This document shows, piece by piece, positions 19,101 to 26,995 of a stretch of 64,000 bases of DNA. Source of the DNA: Sedimentitalea sp039941015 (GTDB lineage: Bacteria; Pseudomonadota; Alphaproteobacteria; Rhodobacterales; Rhodobacteraceae); assembly GCF_039941015.1 (NCBI RefSeq), contig NZ_JBDVFI010000094.1; one strand, given 5' to 3'. Below the pieces are notes generated by a model. It worked only from the letters and a program-made list of their open reading frames with translations, was not told the origin of the DNA and made no database searches. The translations under genes were made by a program, and so were the position numbers. The number at the start of each line of letters is the position of its first letter. Within the stretch, counting starts at the first letter, position 1.

Positions 19101-20802
19101 TGAGAAGATCAAGATTTACCACGAAGCCTTGCGCGAAGCAGGGTATGATCCCGCGGATTTCACCGTCACGCTAATGCTGCACACCTATATTGCGGACGAT
19201 CGCGAAACCGCGCGCGAAATCGCGTGCGAACCGATGAAGGATTACCTGCGCTCGGCGGCTGGTTTGATCAAACAATATGCCTGGGCCTTTCCTGCCTTCA
19301 AGAAGCCCAAGGGGGTCGACAATCCGTTCCAGCTCGACCTTGGGTCGCTGACTGAAGAAGAGCTGGAGGGCGTCCTCGATTTTGCATTCCTGCGCTATTT
19401 TGAGGACTCGGGCCTGTTTGGTACCGTCGAAGACTGCATGAAACGGGTCGAGGAAGTGCGTGCCATCGGTGTCGGGGAAATCGCCTGCCTGATTGACTAC
19501 GGCATTCCGGTGCCCAAGGTCTTGCAAGCGCTGGAGCCCTTGTCAGAGGTGCTGCGGGCCGCCAATGCCGGGACAGAAGAAGAGGTCGTGGATGTTTCTA
19601 TCCATGGTCAGATCCGGCGGCATGACGTGACGCATATGCAATGCACGCCGTCCATGGCACGGCTCATCTTTATGCAGGACGAGGACGACAGCGCGCTCAA
19701 ACAGCTCGAATATCTGATGGTCGGCGGCGAAGCGTTGCCCGGCGCATTGGTGGCGGATCTGAACAAGATCACCGACGCGCATATCGAGAACATGTATGGG
19801 CCGACCGAAACAACCATCTGGTCGGCGACCGGCCCCGCGACGGCGGAACAGGTTGATCTTGGCACGCCGATTGCCAACACCCAGCTCTATATCCTTGACG
19901 CGGCTGGACAACCCGTGCCCGAAGGTGTGCCGGGCGAGCTGTGGATCGGGGGCGAGGGCGTCACCCGTGGCTATCACAAACGCGCTGAACAGACGGATGA
20001 CCGCTTTCGCAGCGACCCGTTCCGGGAAGGCAACCGCATCTATGGAACCGGCGATCTTGTGTCTCGCCGATCAGACGGGGGGCTGGAATTCCTAGGCCGT
20101 ATCGACAATCAGGTTAAGATCCGTGGCTATCGGATCGAACTGGGTGAGATCGAGAGCCGCCTGAATGCACATGACGCGATTACCGAAGCCGTGGTGATTG
20201 CGCGCGAGGACACACCGGGCGACCAGCGACTGGTGGCCTATATGACCGGGACGGATATCCCGGATGATGCAACCCTGCGCAGCTTTGTCGAAGAGACGCT
20301 GCCGCCCCACATGATCCCGGCCCACTATGTGACGCTTGCCTCCTTTCCACTGACACCGAATAAAAAAGTGGACCGCAAGGCCTTTCCGAGCCCGCAAAAG
20401 GCACAACCAGCACCCGTGGCTCAGCCCGTCGCAGCAACTGCACCTGCGACCGAAAGTGCCGGGGCACAGGATGTCACAGGCACCATCCGTGCGGTCTGGT
20501 CGCGCTTGCTGGGCGTTCAGGATATCCCGCCGACGGCGAATTTCTTTGACCTTGGCGGGCACTCGCTGTTGGCGGTGCAAGCATATCGCGAACTGAAGGC
20601 GGAACTAGGCAGTACGAAACTGATGGTCACCGACATCTTCCGCTTTCCGACCCTTGGCGCGCTGACCAATCATCTGGGCGCGAGCGCAAAACCGGTCCCC
20701 CGTCCAGCACCCACTGCGACGGAATCCGAGCCGGCTGGCGGGGCAAAGATGGACGCCATGGCCAGACGCCGCGCCCTGCGCATGAGCCGCAGAGGACGTT
20801 GA
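16192..20802 (+). CDS. NRPS: formyltransferase - partial C - A (with inserted luciferase-like monooxygenase) - PCP
   Basis: A 1536-residue protein. Residues 1 to about 310 resemble methionyl-tRNA formyltransferase: Asn91 and His93 in NFHDGPLPEYAG, Asp129 in GVDEGNIL. About 340-500 looks like only the C-terminal half of a condensation domain (PLRVDVTGS present, no HHxxxDG). The A domain starts near 535; A3 YTSGSTGKPKG is at 680-690. It is interrupted at about 768-1115 by a luciferase-like FMN monooxygenase of the kind annotated as MupA/Atu3671. It resumes with A5 MYGPTET (1201-1207), A7 YGTGD and A10 Lys1392. PCP Ser1458 lies in LGGHSL. Hand-mapped specificity residues are D726, I727, L730, Q1150, M1176, G1178, M1201, I1209, W1210, K1392, close to published glycine codes. 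The start at 16192 avoids a 107-base overlap given by an earlier ATG. There is no TE, reductase or complete C domain. Confidence 0.92.
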   Translation: MTLSALLIGNESLLVQCVSLWKDRGHSIAAVVTRNPDVRAWATAEGLRTEAPGKGLEQRLAGISCDWVLSIANLSLVPDGVLALASKGAVNFHDGPLPEYAGLNVPVWGLLNGETTHSITWHRVTPGVDEGNILVSRRFDVGPEDTALTLNTKCYAEAIDSFPEMVGLLENDQAEGTPQDFTNRRVFARADRPSAGGLLDFSKPAADVVRMVHALDHGPYWNPLSAAKFRFETGVVLVHEASEADGSAPAGTVLTAADNTLTVACGTGAVRLAGLSVISGEPATHLPGANAVLPVLDASEIDRIDSALAATAPHEGFWRKTLATFDPVKIGDADTADETPDWHRVTHATSLDGDRLLTALAIWAARMSGMEQFDVALKGADQPQLSGTLNEWVPLRVDVTGSLSTIAAKLAENTAKANEKGAFALDLLARDPGLRGLGTPAIGINRKDATPIPVTTLTVCVADGLEVVTDASRMSDADRDAALARFDVLADALVAAEDDTVVADLPSLSAAEREKLLFTLNETETDHDRNLCLHNLIEAQAEKTPQATALVFETTELTYAEVNARANRIAHVLKSMGVGPDVMVGLYLPRSLDLVIAAIAIQKAGGAYVPLDPAYPNDRIEYYLTDSEAPVVVTQSSMTNDLPPHSAQVLEVDQDSRVADAPDGNVDGGATPANLAYVIYTSGSTGKPKGVMVEHRNVVNFCVGMDDRIPHQEGAAWLAVTSLSFDISVLELFWTLARGFKLVVLGDDSKAMGGGAPVTVSTGTAKRMDFSLFYWGNDDGVGPKKYELLLEGAKIADKNGFKALWTPERHFHAFGGPFPNPSITGAAAAAVTQNLEIRAGSCVSPLHHPARIAEEWAVIDNLTNGRTGLAIASGWQPDDFVLRPENTPPDNKPAMLENIETLRKLWRGEEVEFPRKDGAMHAVVTQPRPVSKELKVWVTTAGNPATWKEAGALGANVLTHLLGQSVPEVGEKIKIYHEALREAGYDPADFTVTLMLHTYIADDRETAREIACEPMKDYLRSAAGLIKQYAWAFPAFKKPKGVDNPFQLDLGSLTEEELEGVLDFAFLRYFEDSGLFGTVEDCMKRVEEVRAIGVGEIACLIDYGIPVPKVLQALEPLSEVLRAANAGTEEEVVDVSIHGQIRRHDVTHMQCTPSMARLIFMQDEDDSALKQLEYLMVGGEALPGALVADLNKITDAHIENMYGPTETTIWSATGPATAEQVDLGTPIANTQLYILDAAGQPVPEGVPGELWIGGEGVTRGYHKRAEQTDDRFRSDPFREGNRIYGTGDLVSRRSDGGLEFLGRIDNQVKIRGYRIELGEIESRLNAHDAITEAVVIAREDTPGDQRLVAYMTGTDIPDDATLRSFVEETLPPHMIPAHYVTLASFPLTPNKKVDRKAFPSPQKAQPAPVAQPVAATAPATESAGAQDVTGTIRAVWSRLLGVQDIPPTANFFDLGGHSLLAVQAYRELKAELGSTKLMVTDIFRFPTLGALTNHLGASAKPVPRPAPTATESEPAGGAKMDAMARRRALRMSRRGR

Positions 20803-20803
20803 G

Positions 20804-21490
20804 GTGACAAAGCACTGGGGACACGACCCCTATATCGAGATCCGCGAAGATCTGCGTAAAATCCTCCCCTACGGTGTAGGATGTGCGGTCTGTGATCCGC
20901 GCCGGGTGCGGACGGGTGGTGATGAGTTGTGGCCAGAGGAACGGCCTGCCATTGTCAATGCAATGGCCAAGCGCAGTCGTGAGTTTACTGCCGGACGCAT
21001 CATGGCTCGCAAGGCAATGGCGGACATCGGCCTGCCGCAGGTTGCCGTTCCCATTGCGGCCAACCGGGCACCGATCTGGCCTGAAGGCGTGGTAGGTTCG
21101 ATCTCGCATTGTGACAGTCTTTGTGCCGCGGTTGTCGCCCGAACGCGCGATGTTGCGGCAATCGGCATAGACGTTGAGGACTACGCGCCATTGGAACAAG
21201 AACTTTGGGGCGAGATATGCAATCCGGAAGAGATCGCATGGGTACAGTCGCAGACTCGTGCGAAACAAGGTCACCTAGTAAAGCAGATTTTTTCAGCGAA
21301 GGAAGCCATTTACAAGGCGATCTTCCCACGAATTCTTAAGGTTTTGGCATTCAGCGACGTCACGATTGATACTGATCGCAGTCACGCAACTTGCATCCTT
21401 TCGCAGAATCGAATTGTGTCGCTCTGGGCCGATCAGGGGCAAGATCCCTGGTTTTCTGTGCATGTCCCGACAGAACCGACCGGTGCATGA
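20804..21490 (+). CDS. 4'-phosphopantetheinyl transferase (EntD/Sfp type)
   Basis: A 228-residue PPTase that converts apo-ACP/PCP to holo form with the phosphopantetheine of CoA; the likely targets are Ser1803 of the PKS and Ser1458 of the NRPS next door. EntD-like marks are EFTAGRIMARKAM (CoA-binding region), WPEGVVGSISHCDSLCAAV, GIDVEDY (Mg-binding Asp and Glu) and FSAKEAIYKAIFP (catalytic Glu/Lys). It starts with GTG one base after the NRPS stop, with GAGG immediately upstream, so it is part of the same operon. Confidence 0.92.
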   Translation: MTKHWGHDPYIEIREDLRKILPYGVGCAVCDPRRVRTGGDELWPEERPAIVNAMAKRSREFTAGRIMARKAMADIGLPQVAVPIAANRAPIWPEGVVGSISHCDSLCAAVVARTRDVAAIGIDVEDYAPLEQELWGEICNPEEIAWVQSQTRAKQGHLVKQIFSAKEAIYKAIFPRILKVLAFSDVTIDTDRSHATCILSQNRIVSLWADQGQDPWFSVHVPTEPTGA

Positions 21491-21578
21491 AAGTGATGAG
21501 AGGTCAGGTGCTCAGTAGAATGGAAAATCGCGTTTTGGGAGAGCTACGCCAAGTGGGCGTCTTGACAGCGGCGGCATC

Positions 21579-22589
21579 ATGGCTGGCATGAAGATCCTGG
21601 TTACCGGCGCGAACGGGTTTATCGGGCGCCACGTCGTAGACGCCGCGCGTGCAGACGGACACGAGGTATGCGCGCTTGTACGTGACCGTTCCAAAGTGCC
21701 TGATGGTTGGAAAGCAGACTCCGATATCACGACAGCCGAACTGGATCTGACGGCTCCCGACGCGCAAGACCGGCTGGCAAAACTGCTGGCCGAAGCAGAG
21801 GCCATCATTCACGCCGCCGCCATCATGGGCGGTGATGCCGCCCGTCAGATCAATGACACGGTGAAGGCGACGGAAACTGTGCTCGCTGCTTTGAAAACCT
21901 GCAATCCTCCCCCGCGCATGGTACTGGTCAGCTCGTTGTCGGTATATGACGGTCAGGCACTCAAGACAGGCGCGGTCCTGACCGAAGCTAGCCCGCTCGA
22001 AGCCACGCCCACGGCGCGAGACGCATATTGCGAGGCTAAGCTGGCGCAAGAAGCTCATGTCCGGGCTGCGGCCAACGCGCAGGGGTTCGAACTGTGGATC
22101 CTGCGGCCCGGCGCGGTCTTTGGTCCCGGACGGTTGTGGAACGGGCATCTTGGCCATCCGCTTGGGCCGGTCCTGCTCCAGATGGAGTCCAAAGGAGAGG
22201 TTCCCGTCAGCTTTGTTGAACATACCGCCAAGGCGCTGGTTCTTGCTGCAACAACACCGGCTGAGGGGATAGAGGTGGTCAACGTCATGGATGACGATCG
22301 CCCGGACCGTGCCACATATGTCGCCGCGCTGCGCCGGGGCGGCTGGCCACGGGTGACGCTGCCCTCTAACTGGCGGTTCCTGAGCGCCGTAGGCGGTCTG
22401 GTTCATGGGATACCGCGACTGGGACGAAAGCTTCCTGGGTTGCTTCGCCCGGCAGTCCTGCATGCCCGAATGAAACCTTTGCGATTTGACAACGCAAGGC
22501 TGCATGCACGGCTGAATGTGCCGCCTCAACCGCCCTTTGCTCAGATCATGTCGATGATGCTGGAGCGGGAGAAAGGTCACGTGTCATGA
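21579..22589 (+). CDS. NAD(P)-dependent epimerase/reductase (extended SDR)
   Basis: A 336-residue SDR. MKILVTGANGFIGRHVV gives the GxxGxxG loop. MVLVSSLSVYDG carries the catalytic Ser, and YCEAKLAQE is the YxxxK motif. ILRPGAVFGPG is the conserved active-site loop of the UDP-glucose 4-epimerase/dTDP-sugar reductase class. The start may be ATG 21579 or ATG 21588; neither has a strong ribosome site. The stop overlaps the next gene as ATGA at 22586-22589. It probably makes or reduces a nucleotide sugar for the neighbouring transferases, or tailors the PKS/NRPS product; the substrate is unknown. Confidence 0.8.
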   Translation: MAGMKILVTGANGFIGRHVVDAARADGHEVCALVRDRSKVPDGWKADSDITTAELDLTAPDAQDRLAKLLAEAEAIIHAAAIMGGDAARQINDTVKATETVLAALKTCNPPPRMVLVSSLSVYDGQALKTGAVLTEASPLEATPTARDAYCEAKLAQEAHVRAAANAQGFELWILRPGAVFGPGRLWNGHLGHPLGPVLLQMESKGEVPVSFVEHTAKALVLAATTPAEGIEVVNVMDDDRPDRATYVAALRRGGWPRVTLPSNWRFLSAVGGLVHGIPRLGRKLPGLLRPAVLHARMKPLRFDNARLHARLNVPPQPPFAQIMSMMLEREKGHVS

Positions 22590-23845
22590 AACCCGCTGTG
22601 CCTTCTGAACCGATTGCCTATTTGACGGGCGAGTATCCCCGGGCCACCGACACCTTTATCCAACGCGAAATCACCGCGCTGCGCGAGCAGGGGATGAAGG
22701 TCGAAACATGTTCCATCCGCAAGACCGGAGCAGAACATCACGTCGGCCCGGAACAGCAGGCGGAATTCAAAAACACCTTCTATGTGATTGCCGCCGCAAA
22801 ATCACCGATACGCCTCGTCCGGTGTCACCTAAAGGCACTCGTGCAAGCACCGGCGCGGTATTTCTCGGCACTCCGGCTGGCCCTTGCCACCCGTCCTGCC
22901 GGGCTTAAGGGGCTGCTCTATCAGCTATTCTATTTTGCCGAGGCCGCAGTTTTGGCCGACCATCTGAAACAGCAAAAGGTACGGCATCTGCACAACCACA
23001 TAGCCACCGCGACCTGTACGGTGGCGATGCTGACCAGCAAACTCAGCGGCATACCGTTCAGCTTTACGATCCATGGGCCCGATATCTTCTTTGAACCAAA
23101 GCATTGGCGGATCGACGCCAAGATTGCCGAGGCACGGTTCGTGGCCTGTATCAGCGATTTTTGCCGCAGCCAGTGCATGATTTTTTCGGACCAGAAACAC
23201 TGGGACAAGCTCAACATCATCCATTGCGGGATCGATCCGGACAAGTATCGGATCGAGACCACGACAAACCCGTCCGCACCGCATCTGGTCTTTGTTGGCC
23301 GCCTTGCCGGCGTTAAGGGTGTTCCGGTTCTGCTTGATGCGTTGTCACGCCTTGTGACTGACATTCCCAATCTTCGCGTGACCCTGATCGGTGATGGACC
23401 CGAACGGGCCGATCTGGAAATCCGCGCGCAACAGCTTGGGCTTGGCGAAATGGTGACATTCGCGGGCTATATGTCTCAGGACGCGGTCGCAAAAACGCTG
23501 GCCGACGCTGATGCGTTGGTGCTGCCCAGTTTTGCCGAGGGCGTGCCTGTCACCTTGATGGAAGCGATGGCCAGCGGTTTGCCGGTTCTGGCAACAAGGG
23601 TCGGTGGCATTTCGGAACTGGTCGAAGACGGCATTAGCGGCTATCTAGTTCCGCCGGGCAATGTCGAGGACCTGACAGCACGGTTGCGCGATCTGCTGGG
23701 TGATCCAGAATTGCGTCAGCGGATGGGCGCTGCTGGCCGCGCCAAAGTGGCCGCGGAGTTCAATCAAGAGACTGAGGCGGGGCGTCTGGCACAGCTTATG
23801 ACACCTCCTGCCAAAGAAAACCGGGGGCTCCATGAGGCAAGATGA
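22586..23845 (+). CDS. Glycosyltransferase family 4
   Basis: A 419-residue GT-B retaining transferase. The N-terminal domain has EYPRATDTFIQREI, typical of exopolysaccharide GT4 enzymes. FTIHGPDIFFEPKHW carries the catalytic His region, LVFVGRLAGVKGVPVL opens the donor domain, and PSFAEGVPVTLMEAMASGLPVLA gives the E-x7-E motif. Its start overlaps the previous stop (ATGA) and its end overlaps the following GT2 by 14 bases, so it lies inside a compact operon. A role in adding a sugar to a lipid-linked or small-molecule acceptor in the cytoplasm is inferred. Confidence 0.88.
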   Translation: MKPAVPSEPIAYLTGEYPRATDTFIQREITALREQGMKVETCSIRKTGAEHHVGPEQQAEFKNTFYVIAAAKSPIRLVRCHLKALVQAPARYFSALRLALATRPAGLKGLLYQLFYFAEAAVLADHLKQQKVRHLHNHIATATCTVAMLTSKLSGIPFSFTIHGPDIFFEPKHWRIDAKIAEARFVACISDFCRSQCMIFSDQKHWDKLNIIHCGIDPDKYRIETTTNPSAPHLVFVGRLAGVKGVPVLLDALSRLVTDIPNLRVTLIGDGPERADLEIRAQQLGLGEMVTFAGYMSQDAVAKTLADADALVLPSFAEGVPVTLMEAMASGLPVLATRVGGISELVEDGISGYLVPPGNVEDLTARLRDLLGDPELRQRMGAAGRAKVAAEFNQETEAGRLAQLMTPPAKENRGLHEAR

Positions 23846-24824
23846 TACCACAGCCCCGCGCATCGGGTTGGTGCTGATCGGGCGTAACGAAGGCGAGCGC
23901 CTCATTCGCTGTCTTGCCTCGGTGCCAGACAGTGTGGCCGCAGTGGTCTACGTTGACTCAAGCTCCTCAGACGACAGCGTGAACGAAGCCCGAAAAGTCG
24001 GCGCGCATGTAGTGGAACTGGATCTGTCCAAACCCTTCACTGCAGCCCGCGCGCGCAACGCAGGTTACGATCACCTTAAGAACGCAGGACAGGACCTTGA
24101 TTTTGTGCAGTTCATTGATGGAGACTGCGCGATTGTCGAGGGATGGGTTGCGATCGCTGCCGCTGCGCTTGAAAGCGATGCCAGCCTTGGTGTCGTCACC
24201 GGGTGGCGAGCCGAAATCTATCCGGACGCCAGTGTCTATAATGCCATGTGTGACTTTGAATGGCACCGCCCGGCAGGTTCGATCCAGACCTGTGGCGGCG
24301 ACATGATGGTGCGGACCGAGGCCTTTGACGGGATCGGCGGCTTTGACGACACGGTGATCGCGGCAGAGGATGACGAGCTTTGTGTGCGCATTCGCAAGGC
24401 AGGCTGGAAGATCGAGCGTTTGCCCCAGAACATGACCCGCCATGACGCCGCGATGGACCGGTTTTCCCAATGGTGGCAACGTGCTGTGCGCACCGGACAC
24501 GGGTTTGCGCAGGTCGGCGCACTGCATCCGGAGTATTTCACACGCGAACGCAAGCGGGCTTGGATCTATGGCGCGCTTCTTCCGATTGCGGCCTTTGCGG
24601 GCCTCTTTATCTCTCTCTGGATCACATTGGCGGTCCTGGCCATTTTTGTCCTGTCTTATATACGCACGGTACAGGGGTTGATGCGCGACAATCTGCCTTT
24701 CGGATCAGCCGCAAAACAGGCTGTCTTTCTGACATTATCCAAAGTGCCGAACGTGATCGGCATGCTGACATACCTTTGGCGCCGCAAACGGGCGGCGCCC
24801 ATGAAAATCATCGAATATAAATAG
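23832..24824 (+). CDS. Glycosyltransferase family 2 with C-terminal membrane spans
   Basis: A 330-residue protein. RIGLVLIGRNEGERLIRCL starts the GT-A fold, VVYVDSSSSDDSV follows, and FIDGDC is the DxD metal site. GGFDDTVIAAEDDELCVRIRKAGW supplies the ED/base motif. Two hydrophobic segments (about 244-275) suggest membrane attachment. GGGGG-like purines lie just upstream of the ATG within the GT4 gene end. It may be an ExoM/SuccinoglycanGT-type enzyme; substrate unknown. Confidence 0.85.
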   Translation: MRQDDTTAPRIGLVLIGRNEGERLIRCLASVPDSVAAVVYVDSSSSDDSVNEARKVGAHVVELDLSKPFTAARARNAGYDHLKNAGQDLDFVQFIDGDCAIVEGWVAIAAAALESDASLGVVTGWRAEIYPDASVYNAMCDFEWHRPAGSIQTCGGDMMVRTEAFDGIGGFDDTVIAAEDDELCVRIRKAGWKIERLPQNMTRHDAAMDRFSQWWQRAVRTGHGFAQVGALHPEYFTRERKRAWIYGALLPIAAFAGLFISLWITLAVLAIFVLSYIRTVQGLMRDNLPFGSAAKQAVFLTLSKVPNVIGMLTYLWRRKRAAPMKIIEYK

Positions 24825-24844
24825 ATCTAGCGTCGAAAGAAATC

Positions 24845-26953
24845 ATGTCTCAGAACCCCATTCGTGTCGGCCTGATCGGAGCCGGATATATCGCCACCTG
24901 GCACGCCAACGCGCTGCGCGCGACCAAGGATGTCGCCCTTACAGCGATCTGCGATGTCTCGCCTGCGGCCGCGTCGGATTTTGCTGGGACATACGGGATT
25001 CAAGCGTTCAACTCGGTCGAGGAACTGGCCGCCGCCAATGTCTGTGACGCTGTCCACATCCTGACGCCGCCCCATATTCATGCCAACCTGGCCCAGCAAT
25101 GTCTGGCCCTTGGTTTTCATGTCATGGTGGAAAAACCATTTGCTCTCTCTATGGCAGATTGCGAGGCGGTTGAAGCCGCTGCGGCGGACTCCGGGAAACA
25201 AATCGCAGTTTGCCACAACTTTCTGGGCGTTCCATCCTACGGTCGGCTGAAAGAGGCCTGTCAGACGGGCGCGTTGGGGCGCATTGACAGTGCAGAATTC
25301 AACTGGCGTTTTCCACTCGCGCCCTTGCGGTCCGGGCCTTACGGGTTGTGGATGTTGCAGGAAGCACGCAACCTGCTGTTTGAACTGGGGCCACACCTTT
25401 ACGCCTTTGCCGTGGATCTGTTCGGCGAGGCAACCGATTTTCGTCTCGAGGCAAGCAAGCCGGTTACGCTGCCGGGTGGGCACATTCGCCCGCAATGCTG
25501 GCAGGTTCGGGCGCGGGCAGGGGCGGTTGATCTGACATTCAATCTGGATCTGGTCGAAACGATGGATGATCGATCCGTGGTGGTGCATGGATCATCGGCC
25601 ATGGCGCGGCTCGACTATGCCGCCGATACCCTGATGGTGCGACGCGAGAACACATCCGACATTGTAATCAATCCGTTTCGCCAACAGATGGGCCTAGCCG
25701 GTCAGTATCTGCGCGAGGGTGTGGTCAACGGGGCGCGGCAACTCATCTCGCTCAACCGCAAATCCCCCTATGCGCTTAGCTTTTTGGGGGCATTTAACGG
25801 CTTCTATGACGCGATCCGCGAAAAGCGTGACGTTGATGATCGCTTTTCCGTCGGCTCCGCGAACAAGGTCATCAGCGCGATCGAGCAAACTGCCGACCTA
25901 ATCCCTGAAACCTATACCGCGCGCCCTGCACCGGTGGTTCCGGCCGCGCCTTTGCAACCCACCGCGATGGTTATCGGCGGCACAGGGTTCATCGGCAGGC
26001 ACCTGACACGCGCATTGGTCAAAAGCGGTCGTCAGGTGCGCGTCCTGAGCCGGGGCCGTCATGGTCCCTTTGAGGATATTGCCGATCAGGTCGAGACGGT
26101 CGCGGTGTCCCTGCGCGACAAGGACGGGCTGACAGACGCCATGAAAGGCATCGACGTCGTCTATAATCTGGCGAAATCGATGGATAGCACCTGGGAAGGG
26201 TGCCTGGAAAATGACGTGGGCGTCGCGGTTCGCGTCGCCGAAGCCGCAATGGATGCCGGTGTCAAACGCTTGGTGTATACTGGTACGATTGCATCCTACG
26301 ACATGTCTGATCCGGGGCGGACCATCACCGAGGACACTGGTTTTGGCGACGACATGAGTGATCGCAATCTCTATGCCCGGTCCAAGGCGGAATGCGAAAA
26401 ACGGCTGATGGAGATGCATAAAAACAAGGGGCTGCCGCTTGTGATCGCCCGACCCGGCATTGTGATCGGCGAAGGCGGGCCATTGCAACACTGGGGTATC
26501 GGACGCTGGCACGGTGCCGGTGCTGTTCGGATCTGGGGCAACGGACGCAACATCCTGCCATTCGTGCTGATCGACGACATCTCGGACGCGCTGATCGCGA
26601 TGATCGATACGGACGAGGCCGTGGGCCAGTCATTCAACCTGATTGGTGAACCGATGATGAGCGCTCGGGATTATTTTGACGCGATCCACGAAGCGCTTGG
26701 CGCAAGGATCGAGGTGAAACGGGGTGCCTTTTGGACCTTCTATCTCTCCGGCACCATCAAGTATTTACTCAAGCGCTATGTTGTCGGCCTCAAGGATTTG
26801 AAAAACCAATCCTACAGTGATTGGAAATCGCGCGGACATCTGTCGCCGTTCAGCAATGCGCACACCAAAAAGGTGCTTGGCTGGAAACCCGAAGCGGACC
26901 GCGACGCCCTGATCCGCAAAGGGATCATTCAGGCCAATCTGTTCGGATATTAG
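24845..26953 (+). CDS. Fusion of Gfo/Idh/MocA oxidoreductase and NAD-dependent epimerase
   Basis: A 702-residue bidomain protein. Residues 1 to about 345 are a Gfo/Idh/MocA sugar dehydrogenase: VGLIGAGYIATWHANAL at the N-terminus, Glu96-Lys97-Pro98 in VEKPFALS, and His in LGPHLYAF. Residues about 373-690 are an extended SDR: VIGGTGFIGRHLT, YTGTIASYD, and Tyr510/Lys514 in YARSK. A proline/alanine linker (about 358-371) joins them. Two NAD-dependent redox steps on one nucleotide sugar or glycoside can be channelled this way. Free-standing versions of each are common; the fusion is less so. It lies between GT2 and the flippase in the same operon. Confidence 0.85.
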   Translation: MSQNPIRVGLIGAGYIATWHANALRATKDVALTAICDVSPAAASDFAGTYGIQAFNSVEELAAANVCDAVHILTPPHIHANLAQQCLALGFHVMVEKPFALSMADCEAVEAAAADSGKQIAVCHNFLGVPSYGRLKEACQTGALGRIDSAEFNWRFPLAPLRSGPYGLWMLQEARNLLFELGPHLYAFAVDLFGEATDFRLEASKPVTLPGGHIRPQCWQVRARAGAVDLTFNLDLVETMDDRSVVVHGSSAMARLDYAADTLMVRRENTSDIVINPFRQQMGLAGQYLREGVVNGARQLISLNRKSPYALSFLGAFNGFYDAIREKRDVDDRFSVGSANKVISAIEQTADLIPETYTARPAPVVPAAPLQPTAMVIGGTGFIGRHLTRALVKSGRQVRVLSRGRHGPFEDIADQVETVAVSLRDKDGLTDAMKGIDVVYNLAKSMDSTWEGCLENDVGVAVRVAEAAMDAGVKRLVYTGTIASYDMSDPGRTITEDTGFGDDMSDRNLYARSKAECEKRLMEMHKNKGLPLVIARPGIVIGEGGPLQHWGIGRWHGAGAVRIWGNGRNILPFVLIDDISDALIAMIDTDEAVGQSFNLIGEPMMSARDYFDAIHEALGARIEVKRGAFWTFYLSGTIKYLLKRYVVGLKDLKNQSYSDWKSRGHLSPFSNAHTKKVLGWKPEADRDALIRKGIIQANLFGY

Positions 26954-26995
26954 GATGAACCGGGGTAGGGTCATGCCAACAACATTGGACGCGCC

